Below, one piece after another: positions 30,912 through 43,820 of a stretch of DNA of 64,000 nucleotides. Position numbers and translations under genes: made by a program. Source of the stretch: Schistocerca nitens (lineage: Eukaryota > Arthropoda > Insecta > Orthoptera > Acrididae); NCBI RefSeq assembly GCF_023898315.1, contig NC_064614.1, forward strand, positions 75,714,501-75,778,500, written 5' to 3'. The notes beneath the pieces are model-generated. The model had not been told where the DNA came from. It worked only from the letters and a program-made list of their open reading frames with translations, and searched no databases. How positions within the stretch are numbered: position 1 is the first letter of the stretch; the number at the start of each line of letters is the position of its first letter.

Positions 30912-33404
30912 GGATCATGGGTTAATTGACTGTGGACGTATATTACATATACGTACGTCAACAGTAACAGGAATTCTGGAAATAGAAACGAGAATGCAAA
31001 GTGGGATACAGTGGTGTGTTTTCTAACGAAGTTGAAACCAAATTGAAAGCACATATTCTTGCATTTGATGAGATGACGTCTCGTTCAGGTAGGTCGTAAT
31101 AAAATATGAAAGCTCCAAACGAAACACTGAAGCCCCTGCCAGTGAGCCTGTCAGCTGAGCAACAATCCATGCTTTCTTTAAAAAAAGCAGTGCCTGCAAA
31201 TAGCGACGTAAGAAATAAAATATGGAACGTTTCCTTACGCTAGAACATACCTTTAAACTGAGTGAAATTGTTAATACGGGCAGCACAGTTTCTGTAACCA
31301 CTGGCACAAATTAGGAAACCATATTCTTAATTTGAACCACTTGCAGATGTTTAGAAAATCATGTGTAGTATGTTTCCAGAATTTCCAGTCGTTAAATCAC
31401 ATACCAAGAACGATAGCCTATAGAGGCGGTTGGTGTTTTTTGTAACTTACTGTGTAAGCTGTAATAAATAAAGTTTCAAAAGTGGTACAATTTAGGAAAC
31501 CAGCAGCTAAAATAACTATGAAAAGAGGCTGTACATTGAGTAATAACTTTATCACAAATCTGGATTAAAAGGGAATTGTCTTAAATGTTTCTAGAAATAT
31601 TTTTATGTTGTGGAGTTAGCTTTGTCGATGTGCCTTCAATTCGTGGGTTCTAACGTTTCGTTGGTTCTACATACATTTTACAGAATTAGTTTTTAATTTT
31701 AGCTTGGTTATACGAGTAGAATTAATAGCCTTCCTCATTTATTTAGAGTGTGAAACTGGAAGAAGGTATAGTAAGACCGAGGAGTGGATGGCACAAAACA
31801 TGGTGATTATGAAACAGCATCAATGTAAAAATACCCAAAGTGACGAAACAGAAAAAGAAAAAAAAATTTGTCCAAGAAAAATAAACATTTCAGTGCGTAA
31901 AATATTACTCAGAGAGCAAGAACCTAGGTGTTCACATCGTTTTGTATAATGCCGGTGATATGTTTCATCACTTCCCTTTTTCAAATTAAATTCGTAATTT
32001 CTACTGTTAGTGTCGTAGCTGCAAAAGAGACGAATTCAACGGCGCTTCACTCTTCAAAGCTCCTTTGATCCCCCGAAAGAAACTATAGATAAAGCTATTA
32101 ATTGAATGTTGACAGTAGCGGTACTCTTCTACGAATCGCCTATGTGATGCTCAAAGGGCAAAACTCTTCCACGAACCTTCACACTACAACAGTGATTCGG
32201 CGCCTCACGGTGCAACGTACATAAGCAACAAAGAAGGAAGAATGAAGAAGATCATATTATGGCGTAACAGCGGTAGCTGTTTGCCACCCAGTGCATTTAA
32301 TTTAACTTTGATAGGCGAGTTTAATTAACTGTAGGCGCTTTGATCAAGTTACCAACGTCAAGCGTTTCCAGAAGCTGCCACTACACTTCAGAATGCATAG
32401 AAACAGACGACGGTTCTTTTGTTTCGAATTCATGAATGTTTCAGAGACCTGTTATCAGGCGGCAATCCTCTGTAAGCTAGTTAAACTTTATGCACAAATT
32501 GTGATGTACACGCATACAACGACACGAGTGCTTCCCTTGGTCGTCTGGGAGAATTTCCTCCCTCGGTGCATCATTATTATTTTTTCTCCCTCTCGTACTA
32601 CCGAGCAAATTAAATTCGTTATTAGATTCCGACCCTTGCAAATGTTATCAAAACAGGGAATGTTTTTAATAAACTGAATCCCTTTCGGTTAGTCAGAATA
32701 GTAGCAGCTCTAAAATATTTTCACTGAGTCTGGAGAATGAATATAGATGACGACCTCTTGGGGCAATTGAGTTTTGTCACCGAGAATTTCGCTGCACGAG
32801 GTGAAACATATTTCTTTATCTATTGCGTGCTATCTGAATCAATGTCGGTGACTAGATATTGTTTTCCGATTGTAACTGTTTGAAACAACGCCGCACCTCG
32901 GGTTTCCGCCATAGAATAGCAGCCATAAATTCATTTCCACTGAAATGCAATTCCCAGCGCAGTCGCAGGTTGTTCTGATAACATCGGAGTTGTGTTTCCG
33001 GCTTTTTCCATCATTAATGGTAATCGCCACATCCCTGCCCCGAAATTGACGACAGAAGTAACGAATACTTATACCGCCCTCCTCCAATAGCAGTCACTGC
33101 AACGTAATTTACCAGTCCGCTCTAAAAACAGCAAAGCGTACTTAAAAGTGTCACAAACTCTATCTGACTTCTTCGCTGTTTCTCGTCGTTTTGTACTACT
33201 TCATAATGCCGAATTCTCGATGGCCGCACTTTCGACATGTCGCATTTTCTTACAAAACTGTTTTACTATAGATTTCTCCTGGCTTGACTCAGTCTTGAAT
33301 AGAAAGCTTAAGAGGAAAAAACAGACGAGGAGGCACTTTTATTCTCTTGTAGCAGCATGGCAGTTTATTGACATGACATGATGCTACAGCATATTCTGGA
33401 ATTT
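30912..33404. other. Unassigned DNA
   Basis: About 2.5 kb with no repeat family or coding similarity that I recognise. Confidence 0.4.
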
Positions 33405-33770
33405 GTGAATACTCTGCAAATCACAGTTAAGTGCCTGACCATGGCACTCTCTGCCCTATTTCTCGATAATACAAAACGCGCCGCACTTCTTTGGACTTCC
33501 TCGAGTTCTCCGTTAAACCTCTCTGGTAAGGGCCCCACATCCTGCAGCAATACTTCAAACAGGTCGGACAAAGGCTGTGCAGGTAGTGTGTCCTCAGTAG
33601 ACCTGTTGTATCTTCTAACCGTTCTGTCAATAAAACGCAGTCTCTGGTTTGCTTTCACCACAACCTTTTTTAGGTGTTCTTTCCAATTTAAGTTGTTCGT
33701 AATTGTAATTTCTAGATATTTTGTTGAATTTACAGCCTTTACATTCGATTGATGATCCTTTTAGCCGTTA
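33405..33770 (-). mobile_element. Jockey/CR1-type non-LTR fragment
   Basis: Same family as 6010-6975. On the minus strand it reads VKANQRLRFIDRTVRRYNR, with a frame change to the SLCPTCLKYCCRMWGPYQRG block and RSAARFVLSRNRAES. It begins with the same ACTCTGCAAATCACA junction on the plus strand. Only about 365 bp remain. Confidence 0.75.
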
Positions 33771-36240
33771 CAAATAGGTGTTCTTTGTATTAAAATGTAT
33801 GGTTCAGTATTTGTTAGTTAAATTTCAATTTGGTAATAAAAGCAGAAGCAAAATAAGTGTAAATAAAACAGTAATTGCTACAAGCGAGATTAGTACTAGA
33901 ATATTTACTAATTAATTGTTAATCTGAATTTAAGAAAGTTGTCGCGTAGCCCACAGCAGGCTGGCAAAAGCAATGATACTTTTACATGATATCACCCCAT
34001 ATAGCTATCTCAGTGAATGTAAAAATTTAGCAAACCATTCATACAACGGACAGCATGAGCGACAATAATGTTGATTTTTAGAAGGTGATTAATGATAATT
34101 TTTGGACCACTTTAACATTTTGTTAAGAGGGCGGCTGGTTTCAGAAACAGATCATCTTCTGGCACGCTGTACTGGCAGCAGTGCCGGACTTCACTCGTGC
34201 AAGAATCAAGTCATTCATGTCAGTACAATTCAGAAGTTCTGCTGGAAAGCCGACAACAGAGTACGATTAAGCGCTTAGTTCGCTAGTGTTCACCATTAGG
34301 CAAACCATCAAACTGGAATCAACACACATCTTAACTGGTTGTTTTCTGGCAGTAATGACATAAATGCTGTCACCATGGTCCCAATGTGAATCTGTGCTCT
34401 CTTATACTATGTGAGTTTACAATGCTTAAAAGGTGATGGTATTTATTGCTAGGGGAAAACGGGACACCTTTCACTATCACCTTATTTTTACGTAACTATT
34501 CGGTCTAGACATAGAAACCACGTTTTCCCAACATGCGATTCGTATCACATGCTGTTGTTTCTGTGAGTGGTTATCACCGTATTTCCCGACGTTTTGGAAA
34601 CTTATCGCTGACCTAATATTTTCACGTCCCTCATGGTCAAATCAGAAAAACTTCATTTTTGTCACATGTTTAGCCTCTAATTAGGCTCTTGTCATGGTCA
34701 AATTTTTGTTTATACTGAGCAAATGCTCCAGTAATATTTTCTTTTTACATTTTACCCTTACAGTGTCACTTTGTTTGATTCTACATTAACTATATTTTAC
34801 CTAACAAATTTTAAACTCCTTTAAGTTCAGTGCAGCAATATTTTTTATACTTTATTTGGAAGGTAACACTTTGACATTTGTTTGACACGGGTGGTAAAAC
34901 AGTTTTTTCTAATTGGACGTATATCTTGAAAGGATAGTGCTTTAGAGTTGTATGTCAGTATTTTCGTTTTAAATTCATTGGCTGCGCTATTTACTTTGCC
35001 CAGGGCCACTTGAATTTCATTCCCTGCTGTTCCTCGTATAAACTCAACATCCACAAGGAGCAACACGCATTGCTTTCCACGGGAAAGGAAAGTTATGATA
35101 TTAAAGAGAGTGTGAAATCATTTTCTGTAAGCAACTGTAACATGATACCTAATTCTGCCAGCACAGATATAGCGAGATTACAGTCCCACTAATGGACTTA
35201 CGGTGCACAACGCTTCTTACAGGGTTACGGCGCATCCGTTTCCCTGACAGTCTGAGTTATATTTATATCAGAGCATTCTTGTGATCAAGTTCCCTCGAAC
35301 GCCGTTAGCAAAATTCTTTTTTTCCCCTAAAAGTGGTTAAGACACTGGACTTACGAGATGATTGAGATTCAAATCTCTCACCATAAACATTTAGGATTTC
35401 CATTTAAGTAAATTACGGAGATAGCTCCTAGAAAAGGACTTTCATCACAACCCGATGAGTTTCTGCCCTGTTTCTAATGAGTTCGTCATAGACGGGACCT
35501 CGAACGTCAGTCTACATTTTTGTCGTTCAAAAAGTAAGAAACGTGTGCAATTGGATAAGTGGCAAGTTTCGAAGACAAATTTCCGAGAATCAAGTTTCCT
35601 ATCACTAATGACTTCTTTCATATCTGGCAATGGTTTGTGCCTGTAGCACCGTCATTTGGAGTTCACACTGAACTGTGTCCCCCTATAACTGGCATGGAAA
35701 CCCATGTTAAAGACAAGAGGAAGTGTTAATCAGAGTTTACGTTATGTGCAGGATAATATGTAAACATTTTTGCAGTACGGTCGCTGTTCCCTTACTGCCG
35801 GTTACAGGGAATGGATTAATTTCTGGGAAGTGCCAAAGTTATTTTTGTCGTGGAAACAAGGAACATTCAGTCATGCGACTCTTACTTGGAAAATCTTACA
35901 TCAATGGCTGAACCAAGGTGAGACATCCAAAGAATAACTAGTGGATGATAGACTAATTGGTCGACCTCGCATGATTCCCAGTGTAAGCTGCAACTCCTGT
36001 CAACACTATACTCGGATTATGGACATTGTCTATGCCCAGAAACGTAAGAACATACATTGAATATGTCCCACTGATCTGACATTGAAATAGCAATGGGACA
36101 TTACCAGGGCTACGCAAAACGCCACTAAAGAAGTGGACGTTTCACAGAAGTCAGTAACGCGCTAGTTATGCGGGTAGTTATTCAGCTCGGCACTGACTGA
36201 TAGAGTTGTTGGACGTCGTCCTTAGTGATATTGTGACAAA
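33771..36240. other. Unassigned DNA
   Basis: No coding similarity. A single degenerate copy of the TTTCG...CTTCAG motif (GGTTTCAG...ATCATCTTCTGG) lies at 34137-34162. Confidence 0.4.
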
Positions 36241-36600
36241 TTCTGTTCAATTGGTTCGTTAGAGCGTCAAAATTCCAAACTGTTCAATTGGGGAGAGATC
36301 CGGCGTCCTTACTAGCCAAGATAGCGTTTGGAAAACAGTAGAAACAAAGACAAGTAGAATGAACTCCCGCCGAGTGCGGGCTGGCGTTATTTTGCTGAAA
36401 CGTGAGCCCAGGTTGGCTTGCATGAAGAGCAACAAAACGAGGCGTAGAATATCATCGACGTGCGGCTGTGATGTAAGGATGCCGCGGGTGACAGCCAAAG
36501 GTGGTTCTGCTCCGAAAAAATATATGGCACTCATGACTGTCGAACCACATGGCGGGCGACAGTGAGAAGGGTATCCCACCTCGGTCTGGGGCGTCTCCAG
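36241..36600 (-). pseudogene. Tc1-like transposase fragment, very degraded
   Basis: On the minus strand the frame contains GILTSQPHVDDILRLVLLLF and ends with RTPDLSPIEQFGI, the block holding the Tc1 glutamate. The QDNARPH block between them is no longer readable, so the D-E spacing cannot be scored. TIRs not found. Confidence 0.6.
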
Positions 36601-36895
36601 ACACGAATGTCCAAAGATAACTTTTTTTCTCTTCTGTTACCTAAACCACCAGATAACCTGACAACAATAAACTTATGCGAAGAAAAGATTTCCACTTACG
36701 TCGTCTCTGCCGTCAGACATCTAGAAGAACTGAACTGCTGAAATTCCTTACGAAAAATAAATGCAAGAGGTAAAACGCATGTGCACTGTAAGTCTCAGTA
36801 GAATGCAATGGAACTCGTTCGCCACGAAACCAAGCTCAATGCTTGGAACGTATATGTAAAAATGATAGATTAGGGAAAAATGTTCGGAGTTGCGG
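36601..36895. other. Unassigned DNA
   Basis: Nothing recognised. Confidence 0.5.
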
Positions 36896-37310
36896 TATGC
36901 AGTCCGAAGACAGGTTTGATACAGCTCTCCATGCTAGTCTATCGTGTGCAGTCCTTTTCATCTCTGAATAACTATTTCAACCCAGTTCACTGTGTTCAAG
37001 TCTAAGTGTCTTACAATTTTTAATCTCCACACTTCCTTTCATTACCCAGTTGAAAATACTTTGTTGCCTCAGGATGCATCGTATCAAATTATCCCTTCTT
37101 TTAGCCAAGTTATATCATGAATTTCTTTTATCCCCAGTTCGATTCATTACCTCCTCATTTGTTAATCGATCTGCCCACCCAGTTTTCAGCAGTCTTCTGT
37201 AGCACCACATTTCAACCGCTTGCATTCTCTTCCTGTCTGAACTGCTTTCCGCCCACGTGTCAGTACCGTACAAGGCTACACTCCGTAAAAATACCTTTAG
37301 AAACGTTCCT
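36896..37310 (-). pseudogene. RTE-type retrotransposon 3' fragment
   Basis: It parallels the 3' end of the copy at 7802-9766 (CCGAAGACAGGTTTGATAC, CAGCTCTCCATGCT, TCTTCTGTAGCACCACATTTC) with many substitutions. The coding content is the RT C-terminus in antisense, frameshifted. An older insertion than the 7.8-kb copy. Confidence 0.75.
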
Positions 37311-40300
37311 CCCCCTCTCCCTCCACCTTGCTGTTTACAGGTGGGTTACACGGATTTTGGTGTCTTCAAAATTCTCACAGGTTAGCCTGAGGTGCATGTT
37401 TGCCGATTAAGTGAACATAATTATTTGTTTTGCACTCTGTGCTCCTGCGAGCCAATGTTTTGGTGAGTTCCGCTTATTCACGTAGCTACGAATACGTGCA
37501 TAATATTGGCTTGAAAGTCGGGTCTCCTTCCTCCCCCTCCGCCATATTCCTCCCCACTGCCCCACTCCTTTCCAATATAAGGAAACAAACAATGCAATAC
37601 AACCTCTGTTATCCTCCATGTTCATGAGTTGTCCGTCCTGCGTTGTCTGATGGTAGACACATGGCCTGCCTCTTGCATCCTTTCACACAGGGCTGAGTGT
37701 GACAGTTCTGCGAATAGTGCTCGGGGTGGAATACAAGGGGTTTTTTGGCCTACACCGCGTTCCTCACACTCCTCGGCGTTCAACTTGATGTCACAGCGGC
37801 TTCTCGATCAGCTATTAAACATATTAAATGAAAACCTAAGTGCTTGTATATCGGCAATCACCAGTACTAATCCATATTTCATTATGAGGTGGGAATTAAT
37901 TGCAGTTTAGTTTGACTACCTCTCTTAGGTTTTTAACAAGTTTCAGGCAGTTTGATTAAAACGGTCGCTTAAGACCAATTACACAAATGCAAAGGAAATG
38001 CTCACCGCTTGCTGCAGCTTCATCACTACAACAAAGGGTGCTGGTCGAATGCATCCATATGAAAAAAAAAAAAAACTATGTGAACACTACTTGCTACAGC
38101 GTGTTGGCGACGGTGAAGGAGGAGATGAAAGCTCTTTTGAGTTTCAAGTGCAAGTCTGTAGAAAGCGAATTCTGCGGGCCTAGCACTCTCATAGGCTGGC
38201 TGCGATCTAATCTTTGGTCTCACGATGGCAGATATCTGTACAACCTCGTTCTGGCAATGACGCCTCTCTCGCAGACAGAGCCGATTAGTGACCGACTGTC
38301 TGTGAATTAACAAGTGACCTTTGCAGAAGGCAATTCTCTGATGTATGAAAGGTTCTTTCTACAAAAAGGCCGCGTTTCAGCGAGAATTGCTCATGGAGAC
38401 TAGTATACCTAGACTAACATGTTGTGAGATAGGAAATGTGGCCCTGTCTAACAAGAGAAGATGGGAACACTACCACTACTGTTGTAATTTAGTATGCTTT
38501 TACCTAAATAACAGAAACCCTATCATTATGTTGCCACGTATAGCACTCATAGTAAAATTTTGTTTAGTTTCGAAATTAAGTTCACTATGGGAGGATAGTC
38601 CTGTTACTAGGAAAATCTAATCAATAGAGTTACCCCTTTTACAGGATTTGACCGTGTGCTGTGCCTAATGGATAAGCAAGTCAGACGATTCACTTCTTTT
38701 TCTAAGATCTTACCCAGCGGCTAGATAGGAATGCAGTATGAATAATATTAAATTGGAGTTAGGACAACTCATCTGCAAGTTCATTTAGTGGTTTAAAGTA
38801 TCTATTAATTGTCGCCAGCCTATCCAAGCAATGAAACAGTGAAGTATTGAAAAAGGAGAAGTATGAATTCTGCCTACTTTCTTGCTACTGTTTAATTTGG
38901 TTCTTCAAATAAATATTACCCCACTTGAACAATGTTGGACCACACCCTTACATATTAAATTTTTAAAACAGAAAACGCCCAGTAGGTAACTTCAAGGAAG
39001 CTAAAAATGTTTGGCCAGGGAGGACCTTTACAAAAGCACTTTCCACAATCAACAAACTTAAGTACTAAAATACTTAGATACTAAAACATTTTATATGCTG
39101 AACATTTCGCTTCAAGAAAGCCTCTTCCTTGCTGGAATTTACTTTCAAAAGCTATTATTCTTTGAACTAACTCTGTTTTCTCATTTGGTAGATTCTAGTA
39201 ACTTCACTTCACCCTGATTGAATTTTACGTAAGCAAACTTTTACTACAATACTTTGCAATAGTTAAGAAAACTTTCTCATTATTTACACAAAAACAATTT
39301 GGTGCCTCTTTATATTAATTTGCCACTTCATAAGTCTGTGAAACAGGACACTCGGATTAATGAAACACCAGGAACGAACCCTATATAGGTGTATGATTAG
39401 GATGAAATAACAGGGTGAACCAGTTTCTTTAAAGTTCAAGAACGATTATTAGAACACAGTTCAAATTAGTGGTTCACGCTGTACAAAAGTAAAATACAAA
39501 AAAAGTCTCCTCTGATGGTTGTAGAATTGGGTGTGGCGAACAGTTATGAAGGCAACACTACCCACAGTACAGCCTGCAAGTCCCTTGCTGCATGGGCTCA
39601 GTTTCTCTTCTTGGCATCGTTCAGTTCTACACACAGTAGCCCAACAACTCGCAGCTATGCCATAAGCCGTTTGCAATCTTCATCCGAGGCATTTCTGTGC
39701 AAATTTGCAGGTAAAGCTCCTCCTGCTCCACATGGGTGTTGCCTCAATCACTGTTGCCTACAGACTGTGTGACATATTTTCCGCGCTTGCACTAGGTAGC
39801 GCGCCAATTCGCCCTTACCAGTTTTTCCACTCCCCACAACCGATTTCGTTTAAAACAAAAGCACACTGGCTTTTACACAACACATTACTTCTTACACTGT
39901 TCCTAAGAGTGACTATTTCTTACGATTGTCAAACAGTTTATACACACAAATACTTTAAATACAAAATATCACCAGAAAATTATTTAACGTAATACATAAT
40001 TTACACAGTATTTTATATACATTAGTGACATGCAATGCAAAGAACTTCAATCCCCAGTACAGCACACAGCACATGTACAGAAAATATAGCACCAATATGC
40101 GAAAATTTTAAAGCAAAATACTTATAAAAATTTAATTGATCCGTAAACAAATAGTGTCATAATGGAACAGTGGATAGTCCGTTAAAAATTGAAAACAGAT
40201 CAAGCATGAAAACAAGAAGGTGTACTGTATTGAAGTATGGAAAAAAAGCAAGACTGAAATAGTGAACTGGCCAAGCTTAACAAGTATAATATTGAGTAAA

Positions 40301-41046
40301 GCGTAAGAATCATGGCGTCATAGTTAAGTGGCCATTAATTTTTATCTTTTTTTTTCACAACTTCATGAACTGTCCGTCAGGTCGTTGAAATGTTTGTTCT
40401 CTTTCTGCAGTCTAGGCGGTTGTCATATTATACAATGCTTATAGAACATAAGTCATGTGGTAAGAATACATTGCCGTCCAAGTAACTGTGATCAATAGTG
40501 ACAGCAGGTAAGATAACACATAGACGTCTTACAGAAATGAAAACAAATAAACGAATGTGAACTATGTTACAACAAAGGAATTCAAGAGTCAAAACTTCCA
40601 AAACGGAACGTAACTTCAAAAACGTTAAAAACATTTGTTTTAACAGAGCACAGAGAAACGGTGTAGTTGTGAAACTGTTGAGTTCATTTGTGGCAGCTTA
40701 TGTGACAAACTATTATGTTTTCATCATTTCCTTGGGAGTGATTACATTCACATTAATACGAATACCTAATTCGGGCAAAGAGGTATATCTCACTTAATCA
40801 CCAGGCGTAAAAATTAAGCCCTATCGTGTGACACACATACTGACAGTCGTGTATGAGTGCAGAAACACAAATAACTGTCTTACAGAAAATAACTGTCTTA
40901 CAGAGCACATCAGTGCGCAATGTTAATGTGCTGTGTTAGGATCAGTGGACCACAAATTGAAAGGTTTTTTAAACAAACTCAATTTTTTTATTATCTTGTA
41001 CTCTCCGGTCTTATTTTTCTTGGTAAGCCTTACAGCTGTATATTTG
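37311..41046. other. Unassigned DNA
   Basis: About 3.7 kb without a recognised element. Open frames up to 107 codons overlap on both strands at 37.98-38.31 kb, but none has a motif that I can name. The interval includes a run of 14 A near 38062. Confidence 0.35.
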
Positions 41047-41324
41047 GAAGTTTTCCACTTTGGCTGTTTTCCAAAGGTATTCAATTAATTATACCTTGCA
41101 CAACTGGACAGATTCGGCCTTATTGGCAATTTTCAGACCCAGTAAGTAAAGATACAATGATTGTAGGACACGTCGACACTTACTACGCTTGAAAATCGCC
41201 TGTAATTGTAGGGCATAGCGACACTTAACGCGCTTGAAAATCACCTGTGACGCCGAAATTGAGCGGTCATGCAAGGTATCATAAAACGAATGCTTGTAGA
41301 AAACAGCCGAAGTGGAAAACTTCA
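41047..41324. repeat. Small foldback with an internal 45-bp tandem repeat
   Basis: The left arm (GGAAGTTTTCCACTTTGGCT... to ATACCTTGCA, 41047-41100) is the diverged reverse complement of the right arm (GCAAGGTAT... to AAGTGGAAAACTTC, 41271-41324). Between them two 45-bp units start at 41161 and 41206 (TTGTAGG...GACACTTA...CGCTTGAAAATC). No coding capacity. Confidence 0.7.
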
Positions 41325-43246
41325 ACATGTCCTCTTGTACTTTCGTTATATAAACACATTAATTTGTTTTTGAGCCACAAAAAACACCTTCCTTATTTAA
41401 AAACCACTATTTTATTGAATGGCCCATACTACCCGATAATTTTCTCAACATCTCGAATTGTAAGTCTCAGGAAATCCTTTACAGGTGTGTGTCATTTCGC
41501 TGCCTTTTTTTCCACTATTTCCACCAAAAAGATGTTCAGGTAGAGATATTATGCCGTCAACCCATATTTCAAACAACAACAAAAGCTGCATACCGTTGTT
41601 GGCTTAAGTATTCCACGCTAGCCGCCGTTATCCTACGTCTGCGTCGCAAAGCTAGTTTGTTATTATTCGTACTTTACACGTTTTGAATCGTCCCATCTTG
41701 CGTTGCAAACCTTTGAACTCAAACATACGAAGCTCAGATAGGCGATCATGCACGACGTTAATAGATAATTCTTTCTTATTGACGTAGTGCATGATTCATT
41801 TCTCTGTGCTCATGAACCGCTGAAGTGTTTACGTCAGAGGTGCTCATGAGTTGAAACATATGATGAATCACATTTTCCTAGCGCTTATCCCTTCGTATAG
41901 TGACCTCGATTTCACGATAGGGCAAATTCACTTCATTTTAACTCGTTGGTCGGGTACCCTCCATGTCACTTCTGTCGTCCGTCAACCTAAGGGAGCCAAG
42001 CAGCAGGTATCGTCCGTCTGAAAAACCGTATAAACTTTGGTATGTGTTTCGTCGTATTTTTACTCTTTGTGTATTGCATTTACTAGGAAGGACACACAGG
42101 TCCTAGCCTGCGTTCCCGAAACGAGCGTGGAAAGTTACGTAAGGCAGATAAGTGTAGCAGACCAACGGTCGTTATTCCGCCAGGTGGGTTCGATGTGAGT
42201 CTGCATAAACTCTCTCACGCAAGCTATGGCGATGTGCGCCAGCCTGTACGAGAATGACCGAAAGAAGGCCGTGAATGAATAGTAGTAAATTTATTTGTCG
42301 GTCCAGTCGTTTCAGTATGTAACAATGAACAGTTCGTGTTATGTCAGACTGTCACTGCTTTTTGTGGCACCGGTGGGAGGATACTCTGGTAACGCTATAA
42401 AAAGTTTTTATATCGCTACAGTGACGCTGTAGATTTCAAGCTGCGCACATGAGGTCATAACGAGACCATTAGGCAAGATTAGCCGAGCGTGCTCTGTTTA
42501 ATGTTGGTTTCTCGGTGCGTTTCTTTGGTCACACGCTACGCTGGGTACGCACGCGGTGTGGAGAGTGCGGCCACGCACCTGTGAACGAAACGAGCTGGCG
42601 CCACTTTATTAGGGCCAGCCTAACTGGCGCCCTGGGCTCTGCTGGAGAGCCAGTGGGGGACCAAGAGGCCGGAATTAGGGGCTCAACGACGCACGGAAAG
42701 AAACAGCGGGCGGCAGTTGTTAGCAGCCCTCGGCTCAGAAGAGAGTGGGGAATGCAGCTGGTTGGATCTCCACGTGCGTGAGTAAAGGCGACAGCTACTG
42801 TCCGGTATGTTGGCGTACTATACGATCTAGGGCCTCCAGTGGCAGCTGTAATGTTTGTACAGTGGTACTAAACGTTTAAAAAGTAATCAAAGATGATCAA
42901 GGCAAAAACTCGCTTTGGCAGATGAGAACGGTAAAGTACCCTGTTACAGTGGCGCTCGTCTCGGACGTGGCGTCGGAACCCTGACGGTGGAAGAAATTTT
43001 CGCCATCAGTATTTGGCCAGCAGGGGAGGCAGAAGCAATGGCGTGCAGTTCCATATCACCACATTTTGCAACACCGTCAACAAACTCTCTCTACGGTAAC
43101 TGTGCTTTAGGAACATGTAACACTCTTCATGGTGCTCTATCCATCTGGGTCGGGTGTTATCTCAGTGGCACCTATGATGCTCTTCCACTGTAGCAGACAC
43201 TGCAGAGGCACCAACTTTCACACTCTCCCTTTTTTCATCACCATGC
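41325..43246. other. Unassigned DNA with a GC-rich block at about 42510-42790
   Basis: No element recognised. The GC-rich block contains paired GGCGCC motifs. An 88-codon forward frame (42515-42781) has no domain I recognise and two CxxC pairs only by chance composition. Confidence 0.35.
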
Positions 43247-43441
43247 GCCGGCCGCTGTGGTCGAGCGGCTCTAGGCGCTTCAGTCCAGAGCTGCGCTGCT
43301 GATACGGTCGCAGGTTCGAATCCTGCATCGGGCATGGATGTGCGTGATGTCCTTAGGCTAGTTAGGTTTAAGTAGTTCTAAGTTCTAGGGGACTGATGAC
43401 CTCAGATGCTAAAACCCATAGTGCTCAGAGCCATTTGACCA
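43247..43441 (+). repeat. SINE-A copy
   Basis: Forward, full length, flanked by a perfect 13-bp duplication TTCATCACCATGC (43234-43246 and 43442-43454). Confidence 0.92.
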
Positions 43442-43454
43442 TTCATCACCATGC

Positions 43455-43820
43455 AACGCAAACGTGACACCAAATCCTACACATAATTCAGTGTCCTACA
43501 CTCAGCAGACATACTTGTGTTCCATCTCACCTAGTGTGAGGGGTAGGGGTTACAACTTTGCTTCTCCCTGATGTTACTGAGATGTTATAAACACTCTGTC
43601 AGCTCGCTCTGTCCAGAGTAACGAAGTCCAGACCCAATTCCTAACGTTCCTCACAGCTAGCTCCAGTTGGTTATCGTCAATGTAAACGTGCAGGCTAAAA
43701 GGCAGTGAGTATGAATGACATGACAACCAAGACCCAATTGACCGAGTCCATGGAAATACAAATGACCCAGCAAGCATTAAGATAGTAACCAATTGCATAT
43801 CCAGCTGGTGATACGAGCTA
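43455..43820. other. Unassigned DNA
   Basis: Nothing recognised between the SINE and the mariner left end. Confidence 0.5.

Noticed and set aside
42595-42650. Primer-binding site (TGGCGCC) of an LTR retrotransposon
   Set aside because: The motif occurs twice as part of a local GC-rich inverted pair, and no LTR or coding region adjoins it.
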